A DNA stretch of 64,000 nt, from positions 10,328,539-10,392,538 of the forward strand of contig NC_087070.1 in assembly GCF_963678635.1 (NCBI RefSeq). Direction: 5' to 3'. The position numbers were made by a program, and so were the translations under genes. The first letter of the stretch is position 1, and the number at the start of each line of letters is the position of its first letter. This stretch comes from Symsagittifera roscoffensis (lineage: Eukaryota; Xenacoelomorpha; Acoela; Convolutidae). Of this stretch, positions 46,813 through 59,281 are shown one piece after another. A model generated the notes under the pieces. That model was not told the origin of the DNA. It was given only the letters and a program-made list of their open reading frames with translations, and searched no databases.

Positions 46813-49800
46813 CTGAAATTTAATACCATCAAAATTTTAAGATAATTTTGGGCATTTTCCGAGTCGAATTGGTCATCTTATATTTCGGTCAATCAAAAAA
46901 CTGCTAAACATATTAGAATGGATCATCTTGTACTTCAAATCAAGCCTTTTTCGCCCGACACTGGTTGAAATAGCTTTTCATCCACTTGGCGTTGAATTTT
47001 GTTCTGAGCAATCTCGAAACAAAACAAGAATTGCCGATTACTGCGCAAAAGGCACAAAATGTTAAGGACTGAACAAACATATCGAAATAAGGCATACTCG
47101 ACCGTAAATGTCAAAAAAGCTAGGTAGAAAACAGTTTTGCAGAAAAATGACTAGAAAAACAAAACAAAAAATTACTGGAAAAACAAAAAAGAAATTGTTT
47201 AAAATTTAAAAGTGTTTAATTCCAAATGGCGCTAAAAACTCCAAAAACTAATTTACTCCAGTAAAAATGTTTTCACGGCTTAAGCTAAGCCTAAATAAGC
47301 TATTGTAAACCTGCACGCTGACCTGATTAGCTAGAAATTAGAACAAAAAACCGTTTTTTTTCGAGACTGAGATGAAAATTTCTAAATCACCTTTGGTAGG
47401 GCTTCAATATGATATATAATTCGATCGATTTTGATGATTGTTTGTCGTACCTGATTTTGCGCGGGAAAAAAAAGAAAAAAAGAAAACTCCCGAATGCAGA
47501 GCTCCTCCACTTCTTTCAAATGATCGGAACAATAAAAAACTTACAGAACAGAATAGCCTTTGATAGCTGAAAGAATTTTTTTTTTCAAAGTTAAAAAGAC
47601 TTCTTGTATGTCAAGACAAAAGGCTAGTTTTCCGACTGCTTTTTTTGTGGTCTCCAATTGTTTTAGATAAAGCAAATTTTGATAAATCATAAAGCTGAGT
47701 TTGTCAATAACAAATATCAAGGCTTGAAAGTTGAATCAAGCAAGGAAATAATTTGACCAAGATTACAGGTTTATTTTGAAAAAATTTAGTGTGAAGGATA
47801 ATTATTCGTGTTTCCTTTTCAGCATCAAAGTCAAAGTATTAAACGAGCGTTCTATTAATTGTAAATTTTGAATAATGCATGGAAGCACAAAGATTAAAGA
47901 TTCCGGGTATGATCACAAATCTGTAGAAAATATCTTTTATAAAGTGATCTGAGCAAAAAACACCGCAATAAACTTGAGTCAAAACGATTCTTGTTGAGAA
48001 AAACGGGTCTAGGTATTGTCAGTTTTAGACAAGTTCAGTGCGCAAAGAAAAAAACCATTGCGTAAGTCAGCAAAAAAAATCAGTTTTGTTATTACTACCA
48101 ATAAGTCTGATGAATTCAGCGCTGATGAACTCGAGTTCATAAGCGCTGAGAAGTTCATCAGCGTTCATCAGCGACGGGAGAAAAACTTCTGACTTACAGA
48201 ATTGTTTCACTGAAGCCGCACCTAATTTGATTTGTAATTATAGCAAATGAAAAATTGTTTTTTTTTTAAAGAATTTTTGGCCAAGTTTTCATGAAATGTT
48301 TAAAAGAAACGTTTAATTGAAGCCGGTCTTTAAAAAAAAATACACTTATTATGAATTTACAAAATCAACGTTATTTTTAGCCAGGAATAAAAGGTAGGAT
48401 GGATTTGAGTCGTCGATTTAATGGTTCGCTTACAGTCTCGTTGACCTCTAGTTTTCAGTTCACACAACACTCGAAGCAATATGAGGCAAACTCACGTTTG
48501 TGAGCTTCAAAGAAAAGTCAAACCATTCTTATAGTTAATTGCAAAATTTTCTTGTGCTAGAATACTGGATTTAGATAGTTTATGTACGGAAAACTAAATT
48601 GATTAGATAAGGTTAAAATTGGAACCAGTTTGAAACAAGAATTTTATATATCCAATTATTTTCTTAGAACTAACCAATCATGATCCATGACTAAGACTTA
48701 TAATAATTTGTAAGGAAGAAACTATTTATAGTTTCAATCAGATACGAACAAATTCAATTTAGAGAGCAGTTGCTCTTCCTCTCCTCTAACCTATACGAGT
48801 ATACAAGAGATCTATAATAAAACGAGTATACACTAGATATATTGAAACTAGGAAATATAAGAGTAATATTAGGATCGGTATTAGACTAAGAAGTTGCACG
48901 AATCTATCCAGCCGAAAATGCGATAGCATGACAAACAGACGATGTACCCTATCCGATAAAACTCTATGAAAAAGCCACCCAGGACTTAAACTCAAAATGA
49001 ACATATTATCCAGTTTTGAAGTCTTTGTTTGCGACACGCAACACTTTTCTGAATGAATATTTAAGCTTTTCCGTAGTAATGGAAGAAGTTCATTTTGAAA
49101 AAGTTTTTGCGTGGTTTTTTCGAAAAAGATCTTTTGCTCAATTTTATAGTTCTAACAACTGAATGGTTGGAAAAATAAAAACAAAAATTATTATAATTTT
49201 AGAAGATGGTTTCGTTTTTCAGGGATTCAAAGTAGTGTTTTTAATAGACGATTGAAATAGTTAAGAATGGAGCTTTTTTTATGATGTTGTGCCTTTCAGC
49301 TCTCACGAAGTTTCCATGAATAAAATGATATCAGCCAACAAACTACAGTAAGTCATATCTTTATTTAAGCTTTACTGTGATATGTACTGAACAAAATTGG
49401 TTTGAGCTTCTTTCACTTTTTGTCCACCCGATTTGACAAAAAAAGGCTTATCATACTATTTCTTATTATGAAAAAAAAATGCTTATGATAATATTTCATA
49501 CTATTTTATAGACCAAAAAAACTATGAAAATAGCATGATAAGCATTTTTCTATACTATGAAATATTATAATAGGCTTTTTTACATGGTCTGGAATTAAAT
49601 AATAAGCTTTATATAACCCTTTTTAACAAAAAAATGGGAAGAAATTAGCATAATTACCATTTTTATACTATAAAATTGTATGAAAAAGACTTTTTTCATG
49701 CTATGAAATTGTATGATGAGCATCTTTTTCATACTATTAAATTGTATGATAATAATTCTATTTTTCATACTATGCAATTCGTCATGATTTTTTAAATAGT

Positions 49801-52682
49801 CAGTTACAAAGCATATGGATATTATGATGGGAAAATGGGGCGGATGTGAAAAAAAGAACACTGTTGGCTTTTTATTGGTCCAGTTACATCAAAATTTTTA
49901 GGACCAATATATAATTTTTGTCTGCTGGAATCACCGGGAGAACCATTTTTTTGGCACGCTACTTATTGTTACAAACTACAGAGTCTGCGATAAGGCTTTT
50001 CTACTAGCTGCATTAGGTGCATGAAGGAAAATGAGAGTTGATATTGCAACCTTACCACGCCTGTCCAAATTATCTTTCTTGTAGGGGTCACACTTAGCTT
50101 CCTCTTCGTAGAAGTCGTCGTCACTGAAATAAAAAAAAAGTCGTCGTCAAAATTAAAGTCATCGCTCAAAAACAAATCAAGTAAAATGATAACAAAAATA
50201 CACCTGACAACTTGTTGTTTTGTTTTCACAGTTTTTTGTACAGAAAAAAAAACATTAATAGCTTCAATTGGCTAAACTTGACCGAGTATATTGCGTGGGA
50301 TAGTCTGGAGTTTTAAAATTGGGAAGAAATGACCTAATCTGCCGGGGTTGAGATTCCCCTAGTCATACGCTCAAAAATGTTTCATCGGTGGGTGTGGAGG
50401 AAAATAAAATTGCCCTTGAAACGTAAGAAAAAAGGGAAAAATTTCCCTCAAAATTATATATGGAAAGAGTTGATTGATAAAAAAACAGATGTTTCAGTTA
50501 AAAATCCATTCGAAAAATCATCGGTAGAAATACAAGACTGCTGCTCGTTTATCAGCTCAAAACTTTCCTTTTGGTTGTCTTTTATTTGTCTTGAGTAATT
50601 TTTGTTGTTAACTAAAGTATTGAAAAGCTTTAAATTTTGGACAAATAGGAGATCAAGTAGAAAAAAAATTAGCCGTACGAAAAATTATACGACTGATTAG
50701 CTAGCCTGACGTCAAGTTGGAACAGTTTTATTGTGCGAGATAACTTGCCATGCATAAATATTTCGCGTTACGCTTTAAAGTTTTCAACTTAGCCCAGAGC
50801 ATAACCAAATTTTCAAACTGCCAGAACTTTGCAAAAAAAACTATCGGGGGTAAAATATATTCTTACTTTTTGATTCAGGGAGTCGAAATCTTCAATGGTG
50901 TATATTTTTTTTCGTTAAAAACTAGTGCTTCGATTGCAGACAATTGACAGACTTTCAAATTTTTCTACCGGTTTCGATGAAAATTCTTGAAATCAGTTTT
51001 TTTTCTCATTCATTTCTTAATATATCCTTGAAACTCAAAAAAATTTTTTTTTTTTGATTTTTTTTATTTGTATCCTTCAATTTCTTCAAAAACACACAAA
51101 AAAATTGGAATTGATGAAAATTTTGAAAAATTTTGGGAAGTATCTTAAGCAAACTGGATCTATAAAAATTTTTTTGGATCTTTGTATTATTATAGTCATA
51201 ATGAAAAAAACTTTCGTAAGATACTTACCAAAAAGAAAACTGTTTTGAAAATATTTTTGCAATGCTTTTTGTTTTTGATTTTCTCCCGTTCTTTTTGTTC
51301 CTGAATACGTATGCCCAATGATTAATAAAAAGAAATGCAAATTCAAATTTTTACTCACAAATGAAGATTAATTTTCAAAAAACCTAAAAAAAACATTTAA
51401 TAGCCAATGATCCAATCCACTCTTTACAAAAGTATCAAAAACTACTTTCATGTGCTTAACAGTTTATTTCTTTTTTGATTTGAAGAAAAAGTAGTTTGTA
51501 GTTTTGCGGAATAAATTAGATAATTTTTTACTTGAGGCAACTCAAGCCAAACAATCCAAAATTTTTGTTTTTCAAACTCATGCAAATTAGTTTCCATGCA
51601 AATACTAAACATGGCCAACGGGGATTGGGAAAAGAATCAGAGAACGCAAGGCAACAGAAAAAACTGACTTGTTTTTTTCTTAAAATAGATGAATTTTCGA
51701 AATTCAAACTTTAACTATATGACCTATTATAGCTTTTTGATCTTCACAATAATTTTTTCAAATTTTTTTTGTGATGAACGTGGCTCAAATTAAGAAGACT
51801 GAATTAGTTAGCAAAATTTTTATTCAGCCGCTCAAGTTAAAATCCACTTTCGAAGTTTGAGTTTTAAGCAAGTTTTTCGTGGCATTTACATATTTTGCTG
51901 TTCGATATTAGAGTTGAATTTCCTTCTAACAGGTGAAATGAACTGATTGGTGTAAAAATATTATATCTAACTGGAAAATCAAAATTGAGCGTGAACAATT
52001 TCTAAGACTTTTTCCTGAGAAAAACAAATATAAAAATCATCAAGACTTAAGATAGTGTCTTCACTATGATCGACCTTTAAGAACAATGCCACAAAATTCA
52101 AATAGTGTTAGATATTTCTCATTGTTTACATCATGAAACTGATTGTTAAATGTGATTGTTGGGATAAAGTTTAAAGAGCTATACGCTCTTAAAAAGTACT
52201 TCGTTCTTACATAAAAGTATTGCTCTCGGTGCTTACTTGAAAACAAATAACCTCTTGTTTTTTCATGACTTTTTACTTTAAATTTGAAACACTTGAGCAA
52301 ATTTCATTTGAATACGTGACCAATGTACGAAAGCAATTTTTTTCTTTTTTTTTACTTTTTTTTAATTTTTGGTCAACGCCGATGGAAATCGGAGTTCGGG
52401 AATTAGAAAAATGTTTTTCTGCTCAGATTTCTGCTCAGAGAAGTCTGAAAACGTACAGAATGTCTCAGGACTATTTCTCGTGTATAAATTAAATGGTGGT
52501 AAAAGCGATTTAATAACAGTCAGTATTGATATATTCACCTGAAAAAAAAAACTTTTTTCATGATAATTACGATTACTAACTCACCAATCTACTCCAACAA
52601 AAGCCACGCAGAAAAAGAGAAGAGCCAGGGCACAAAACACCATCCCCAGGGTACACATGATTAAGGTTTTGCTCTTGCACAT
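46660..52682 (-). CDS. Tsp2: four-pass membrane protein, exons 1-3 (last exon not found)
   Basis: Exons 52682..52585, 50123..50056 and 46812..46660 join in phase (about 106 residues). Exon 1 gives MCKSKTLIMCTLGMVFCALA and the rest of TM1. Exon 2 gives an acidic loop, CDDDFYEEEAKCDPYKKDNL, with two Cys. Exon 3 gives TM2 (AMHILALVWLVVEVCM), FGVALCCKKCRVNCGMWVG and the start of TM3. An exon completing TM3-TM4 should follow below 46660 in phase 1. I find no convincing candidate between there and 39.6 kb, and the 42564-42763 gap may hide it. Intron 2 has been invaded by a repeat-A element at 48622. Function unknown; presumed plasma-membrane tetraspan with cytoplasmic ends. Confidence 0.8.
48622..48965 (+). 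mobile_element. Repeat A, third diverged partial copy
   Basis: Begins TGGAACCAGTTTGAAAC exactly where the right duplication arm ends. It shares GGATCGGTATTAGACTAAGA, TTGCACGAATCTATCC and GATGTACCCTATCCG with 23000-23085, then diverges after the ACTCTATG block. Confidence 0.6.
49440..49795. repeat. CATACTATGAAATTGTATGA palindromic repeats
   Basis: About six loosely spaced TTTTTCATACTAT motifs and their inverses (ATGATAAGCATTTTT), forming nested short hairpins. They lie in Tsp2 intron 2. No coding sequence. Confidence 0.55.
50056..50123 (-). CDS. Tsp2 exon 2: acidic loop exon with CDPY
   Basis: 68 nt, acceptor TTTTTTATTTCAG, donor GCGTG|GTAAGG, phase 2 to 1. The first T completes TG|T (Cys). 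The position and motif match Tsp3 exon 2. Confidence 0.85.
52585..52682 (-). CDS. Tsp2 exon 1: start codon and TM1
   Basis: 98 nt, ATG at 52682-52680, donor GATTG|GTGAGT in phase 2. The GC content is well above the flanks. Exon length, phase and MC(x)K start match Tsp3 exon 1. Confidence 0.85.
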
Positions 52683-52894
52683 GACTAGGGGCCGAACTTT
52701 AATCCAATTTCAGTTAAAGAATGGGCGAGAACTCAATCGGGTCTCATTTAAAAGCAAATTGGATGGTGGTGATGGAAATGAATTAAATGACTTTTGATTT
52801 ACATATCTGCTATTTTGGCAAGTCAGGGTTTATTTTCATGTTAATTGTTAGTTTTGATTAGCGCCGACCAACGCTTTTTAATCCGTAACCAGCA

Positions 52895-53240
52895 GGGGCC
52901 GGTCTAAGATTTTATCGAGGGGAGTCGGCAATACTTTCAACTACTTTCTGGTTTTCCGAGCCCTCCCAAATTAGTAAAAAGACACTGTTTGGGTCAATTT
53001 TTTCGCGCCGAAGGCCAGGCAAGTTTTAGAGAAAAAAGGCCAAAAAGGCGTTTTTAGGCACTTTTTGGATAGTTTTGAACGAAGACTCATGTTTTTTCGG
53101 CACGCGGTCTCTCCTCAAAATTTGTATCTAAGGGTCAGCCAGCCAAAAATGGAAGTATTATAAAATTACGAAAGAGGGATCCCTACGGGTAGTCGATTGA
53201 ATCCCTTAGGGAACAAAGCGTCCACCACCCCCGCTCGTGA
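52895..53240. mobile_element. Decayed hAT-type MITE
   Basis: CAGGGGCCGGTCTAAGATTTTATCGAGG at the left and CTAAATCCGCTCGTG at the right, plus a GGCACGCGGTCTCTCC block, mark a diverged member of the 4026-4452 family. The last ~15 bp (AATCCGCTCGTGATAAC) are nearly repeated. It lies just upstream of Tsp2 exon 1. Confidence 0.55.
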
Positions 53241-53259
53241 TAACTAAATCCGCTCGTGA

Positions 53260-54255
53260 TAACAGGACTGCACGTGTCAGTTTGAAACTTTTCATGCTTT
53301 CATCACTTATTTCTATATTGCTTACGCTAAATCAGTTATAAGCTAAACACTTCTGCTCTATGGATCTTCTTCAAAAAAGTCTATTAGCAGAATTCACCCG
53401 ATGCAAAAATGCAAAATCGAATTTTAAGAATATTTTTTTACACTAAATTTTGATAAAACAAAATGGTGTTTTCACGAATTCAACACTGATATTGTTTTCG
53501 AACTTTTACTTGAACGTAAGAGGTGGCTTTTCAGTTTTACGATATCTTGAATATAGAAGTGGCTTTATATGTTTTCTACAATATCTTGAAAGAGGCCGAA
53601 GGAGGCGAGAAACTTGATCAAAATATAAAAAGACTGAATTTTCCAGCAGTGTGCACTTAAACTAGAATTTTTGTATTTTTTTTGCTTAATAAAGCGTTCA
53701 ATGTCCTGACAATAAATGAGGTTCTGCCGAATAAATGTTTGAAAATGCAATTTGCTCAGCACGAACTAAACTTAAAACGCACAAAAGAGAATTTTTTGAA
53801 AGATAAAGAAACCTTTATGCAATTTTCTTCTAAAAATTGCACCTCCTGTTTGTGGAGTTTTTTCTTTCTTTTTTACATTTAGTTTTCCTAGGGCTAACAT
53901 CAAGAGCAAATTAGCTCGTCCTTATTTCATTTTGTGGCATTAGTTGTCAAGATTTTAAATACAATTTTTTGAAATGATTTATATCGATATTTGGCATAGT
54001 AAAGAAACTTATCTAACTATCACTGCCATTTAAGGTGCCTTTTGTTTAGATTAGAAAAAAAACAATTATAGTAGTATCAGTTTTGAAGTTAAAAATTGCC
54101 ACCACGCAATCAATCAACCTCAAATCAAGGTGATGAAATGTGCATGTAGTAAGGTAAAAGTTGAAAGCATTTGGAAGCCTCGATTTAAACTCAAATAATT
54201 TCGAAGCCAGATTGTTGGTCGATTGCTTATGATTTCTTCAACATAGGTTAAACAA
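53260..54255. other. No gene seen
   Basis: AT-rich sequence with short ORFs only. A weak Helitron-like 3'-end relic (GGACTGCACGTGTCAG) lies near 53264. Confidence 0.45.
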
Positions 54256-54257
54256 AC

Positions 54258-54590
54258 AATACTGCTCGTATCAAGGCGAAACCATGAATGTTCCGACTGT
54301 CTTTTATGATCTATGGAGCAGAAATAACATGAAGAAACTTAAATGTGATAAAATAAAACGAGTTTTTGTTTTCTTTTTTCTTAAATTTGGACTTTTTTAA
54401 TCGCCTAGTAACAAATCAATTATGGCAAAAAGCTTCCTTCAACTAAATTGGAACAATTTCACAGATGGATTAAATTGCCGCTTACGCGTTAATAGCTCGA
54501 ATTATATCGCGAGTTAATTGTGCAAAATTGGCCAAAATGTCAATCCTTAAACCCACATAACTTTTGATTTCCACCGCATGTGGAAATCAA
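54258..54590 (-). mobile_element. Helitron-like element H11 (5'-truncated)
   Basis: The 3' half of the family: ATACTGCTCGTATCAAGGCG, then GAATGTTCCGACTGTC, GGAGCAGAAATAAC and the TATCGCGAGTTAATTG block. It stops near ACCCACATAACTTT. Confidence 0.65.
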
Positions 54591-54697
54591 AAACAGGTGA
54601 TTTTGAAAAGCAACGTAATTGGTATCGTTTGTTCATGGGTTTTTTATTTTACAGCTTGATTCTGAACCAAAATATTGTGAACTGATATTGTAGTCGT

Positions 54698-56088
54698 TTT
54701 GAGGGGAAATAATATAGATGCAAGTAAGTTAAGTATCTAAAAACCGAAAGCAAAGATCTAAGTAAATACCCTTGTTTAGAAAGAAGTGTGCAATAACTTT
54801 GTGTAGTATCGCTTTACAATTTAGAAAACCACCATAACATTATGAAAAGTGATCACAGTTTAAAGATCTCTATAAAACCGTTATTATACTGCAGAATTTA
54901 TCAAAAAACCACTGACTGCTCGTATATGAGACCTTAACTGTAAATTTTCTGGCCGCTTTGTAAAGGATCTGAAATAAATATGGTAAAGAAAACTATGATA
55001 AACTATGAAAATTTAATGTTCTGTTTTTTATCAACAGCCAAAACAAAAACGCTAGATCTCAAAATTTGAGTCAAGCAGACAAACAGTATAATCAATTAGT
55101 TTGCTTCAATCTAATTTGGAGACATTTGAGTCATAGATACTTCGCTATGCAAAAAAACTTGCCTTAAAATTTCAGCATCACAGACAAAATATACAAAATC
55201 TTCAGAGCTTACATAGCTTCAATTTTCGACTCTCAAACTAATACAAAAAGGGCTGCAGGCGAAAATTGTTTATAAATTTGACTTCAAGGAGTCAAATTGT
55301 CATTAGGGTATAAAACTATTTTGTTTAAATCTTCATTTTGAACGCTAGAATGAAAAAAAAGCCATCTTAAACCTATCAATTCCTAACGTCTTCAAAAAAA
55401 TCGAAAAGAGGAAAAAAGATGATTCAGAAGTTGTTAGCTATGATAAATAGTTTGAAAACGACTTGAGCACAAATACTGAAAAAATCAAGAGAGTTTGAGG
55501 GGAAATAATATAGATGTAAGTAAGTTAAGTATCTAAAAACCGAAAGCAAAGATCTAAGTAAATACCCTTGTTTAGTAAAAAGTGTGCAATAACTTTGTGT
55601 AGTATCGCTTTACAATTTAGAAAACCACCATAACATTATGAAAAGTGATCACAGTTTAAAGATCTCTATAAAACCGTTATTATACTGCAGAATTTATCAA
55701 AAAACCACTGACTGCTCGTATATGAGACCTTAACTGTAAATTTTCTGGCCGCTTTGTAAAGGATCTCAAATAAATATGGTAAAAAAAACTATGATAAACT
55801 ATGAAAATTTAATGTTCTGTTTTTTATCAACAGCCAAAACAAAAACGCTAGATCTCAATATTTGAGTCAAGCAGACAAACAGTATAATCAATTAGTTTGC
55901 TTCAATCTAATTTGGAGACATTTGAGTCATAGATACTTTGCTATGCAAAAAAACTTGCCTTAAAATTTCAGCCTTAAAATTTTCAGCGAAAAAAGGAAAA
56001 AAGATGATTCAGAAGTTGTTAGCTATGATAAGTAGTTTGAAAACGACTTGAGCACAAATACTGAAAAAATCAAGAGAGTTTCTTCAAA
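54698..56088. repeat. Tandem duplication of ~795-bp unit
   Basis: GAGGGGAAATAATATAGATG starts the units near 54703 and 55498. The second unit is shortened to about 595 bp by a deletion near 55975. Each unit contains a relic CTGCTCGTATATGAG of the Helitron-like 3' end. No coding sequence. Confidence 0.8.
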
Positions 56089-56089
56089 G

Positions 56090-57800
56090 CTGCAACAAAT
56101 TATTTATTTAATAGCGCGCTCAAATAGTATATCTATTCTCGATTTTAGCATGAAACTATACCAATTTGCCAGTCAAAATTACCGTTAAAAAGAGCAATTT
56201 GTCTAAATGATAATAACAATTCTTGTAGCTAGCTTGCGCCGAGTTATTTCGTAATCGAATCTGAGTATTGGTGATAACATAAACATGATTTATTTAATTT
56301 TTTGGGAACATTTACCAATTAACGACATGAGTGGTTTGTATTGCCCAAAATACGAAAAAAATTTTCATTGTATAACCAATGTTTTTCTAGTAACAGAGAT
56401 TGAGCGAACAGTTTGGCGCCCCATATAGCTAGTCATGCTCATCCTTATCCCTAATTTTTTATAACGAAAAATCATAATAATTGTTTTTGTCTGTAAAGTA
56501 CATTTTGTAACACAAGGGGCACAATAATGACGTGGTTATATCTCCGCCTCTCAACCGATAGGTGAAATGTTTGAAGCCCACTGTGATTCGTGCTCATTGT
56601 ATGAGAATGAGGAAACATTACAGAACCTTGAAAAATAACCAAAAATACATTCAGGTTTTAAACAGTAGCAAAATAGCGGTTTTCCGGGCTGGTCTTTTCT
56701 CTTGTCGATAGGTCATCCAAAAATAAAGTTTCATCAAATGTAAGAGAGTTTTGGGATAACTTTTTTGGTTGACTTTAAACTGTGAGGTAGTCTCAAAACA
56801 AATTGTCAGAGTTGATGAAACTTGATGTGTAGCGCAAATTTTTTTTATGAACCTATAACAGAGTTAGATTTAGATGATCGAAGGAAGTCAGCAAGAGTAA
56901 CCCGATAGCAAAAATCCTCAACGTGTTCATTTATTAATCAAGCATTCAAAGGTTAAAAAAAGGAGTACTCAAAATCAGCAATATGAGAAAAATTAAACTG
57001 TTGAGCTGAATATGTTTGAGCCGATATTCATTGTTCTACGGCACGGAAGGAAGACACTTACTTTTTACACTCAGTTTTCTTCTTTGATTTATGAAAAGTG
57101 GTGCCAAGAGATGTTTTTTAAGCAACTAATTAAAGATAAATTTCATATTCAAAATTTGAAAATGACAATAATGTCCTTAAAAAATCTTCGTACTTGAATA
57201 TTTTTGTTCCGATTTTCTATAGTTTATTGGAAGTTTTTAAGCTTTCAATTGATTGTCTGTAAGCTCTAAAGTTTCAGAAAGTTGATCGTAATGCTTGAAT
57301 TGGATCACTCAGTTTTATTGAACAAAAAAATTGAAGCTTCAATCAATTTTATTTGCTCGTTCAATCTTTTGTTTGTTTTCTGCCACATAACAGAAAAGCC
57401 AAAAAAATTATCATTGGTTGAATGTTTAAAAAATAAATCCTGATATACAAAAAAAGCAAAACAAAACATTGATTTTTATAGAAATGAGAAATTTGCTATC
57501 AAATTACGATATTTTCAGTTAGTTCGTATGTTTTCATCGACTTTGTTTTGACTGATAAACGAAATTAATCATATCAAAAAAAACTCAAAAAGTTTTAATA
57601 TAAACAAAGATCTTCTGCATTTTTGAATAGTTTTGATGGATTTTTCTCACTGTTGTTTTTAAAAGGCAATGATTTTAACAAAGAAAAAATTAGCGCCTCA
57701 TAAAATAATAATTCAATCAATGATTGTTCTCAATTTTGTTTGGGCCAGTTTCTGAGTCAAAGTAATTTGCGACTAAATTTTCAATACCAAGGAAGTATAA
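56090..57800. other. AT-rich region, no gene seen
   Basis: Short ORFs without coding character; no repeat family recognised. Confidence 0.45.
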
Positions 57801-57810
57801 CTCGTATTAA

Positions 57811-58116
57811 TTACACCACAATGACAAACTTACCGCGTTTCAAACTCACTTGTTTTAAGACAAATGAACGCCAATTTGTTTGAGTTTGGGCACAGAAGAT
57901 CAAATTTTTTGAGACTGCTTTTGATGTGTGAGGCATAAAAAAGTTTTCTAGTTTACAATCCTGGAAAACTTTTGCCAGTGTATTTTGGCGATCAAAAAAT
58001 TGTAAATAGCAAAAAACTTCTGATTGTTGTGCAACTTCACAGAATGTTTCAATTTCCTTTTTTTGAGCGAAAATGAAGACGGGTGAAAACATCTCAATGC
58101 CATAGTTCCTTCCCAC
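57811..58116 (-). CDS. Possible exon or chance ORF, unrecognised
   Basis: A 101-codon minus-strand ORF with reasonable amino-acid balance (for example EIETFCEVAQQSEVFCYLQF) and a good donor-like CGCG|GTAAGT near 57835. It lies between Tsp2 and Tsp4 on the same strand but shows no similarity to the tetraspan exons. It may be chance. Confidence 0.2.
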   Translation of the reverse strand: MGRNYGIEMFSPVFIFAQKKEIETFCEVAQQSEVFCYLQFFDRQNTLAKVFQDCKLENFFMPHTSKAVSKNLIFCAQTQTNWRSFVLKQVSLKRGKFVIVV

Positions 58117-59042
58117 AATAAAAACTAAAACCTGACTTTACTCTAGAAATATATTTTTTTACCAATCGAACAGTTCCATATACAATTAAATAGGACTAAT
58201 TATTTGTGCAAGCATTCTTTTAGAATCACTTGATAAAATTTTTTCGAGCTATGAGAATCTGTAAGAATCTGTAACACTACGGAACTCGGATTTTCTTGAG
58301 AGCGGGTTGGCTTTTTGAAACAGTTTTGAAACGGAAGTTTTTTTTTTTTTAGTTAAACCCTTTTGATTTTCCGAGCTCTGGAAATCGCCTTCAATTTTGA
58401 CCACCCTCAGTTTTGGCTAACTCGACACAAATTACTGCACCGCAAACTATTTTTGAATTGAAAAATCAAGTCAAAATTAACATTTTTGGCCTTTCGTGGT
58501 ACGTTTTGATCAAAACAGCGGGTTCACCTCTTAAAAAGTAGGTTTTTTTTGTTTTAGTTTTGCCGAGAATTTCTAGTTAAAAAGTCGTGAACCTGAAGTC
58601 TTTTTGGCTGAACACAAAAATTTTGCGCCCTCAATTAGGCGCTATACTTTGATTGTCGACACTCAAAAATCAGCTTAGTCTAATTTTCAATTCAGGATTG
58701 TTCAATCAAGATTCCAAATTAACAAATAAAAGAATTGTGACACCATTATTTTGAAATCATTTTAATCACAACAAGATTATCTAACTTGATTTTCCAAAAG
58801 GTCAAAATCATTAGAAATCTTTCTATTTATGTGCTTTGATGCAAAATCTAAAAAAGCATCTTGCATCTTTCCTCGAGTTTATCCCCCCCCCCCCTCCTTC
58901 GCTTCTGGATTAAAAAGGACCAAAAGGGTCCAATTCAATGATCCAAGATTATCCAAGTTGGACTATCAAGTAATTAGGTAATCAAATTATTGTATATTTT
59001 TTACCAGACTCAGTAAGTTATAAACTGTAAGCAAATTGCTTA

Positions 59043-59281
59043 CTACTTCTTATGACCCTTCTTTCCCTTTCCTCCTTTTTTCTTGTCGGCCACAACCACC
59101 ACTGCCACATTCTGCTCCGGCACAGTTTTGCAGCATAGGCAGAGCATAGCGAATATCATGACAGCCAGAGAGAGAATCCAGCCAATCCAGAGAAAAGCAA
59201 TGAAAGCCTGGACTGCACTGGAACCATAATTACCCTGCATGTAGTCAGAAGCTATTGCAGCAGCTACTAGCGCCAAGATGC
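59043..59281 (-). CDS. Tsp4 exon 4: TM3 end, TM4, basic tail
   Basis: Acceptor TTCCGCAG, phase 1; stop TAG at 59043-59045. It encodes the second half of TM3, loop 2 (DYMQGNYGSSAVQ), TM4 and the Lys/Gly tail. Confidence 0.9.

Larger units (their letters stand above)
42764..48626. repeat. Inverted duplication, right arm
   Basis: The reverse complement of 16627-21725, longer by an 891-bp insertion at 44185-45075. It contains Tsp2 exon 3 in its native gene context, with exons 1 and 2 outside the arm at 50.1 and 52.6 kb, so this arm is probably the parental copy. Its outer edge coincides, to within a few bases, with the start of a repeat-A element. Confidence 0.85.
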
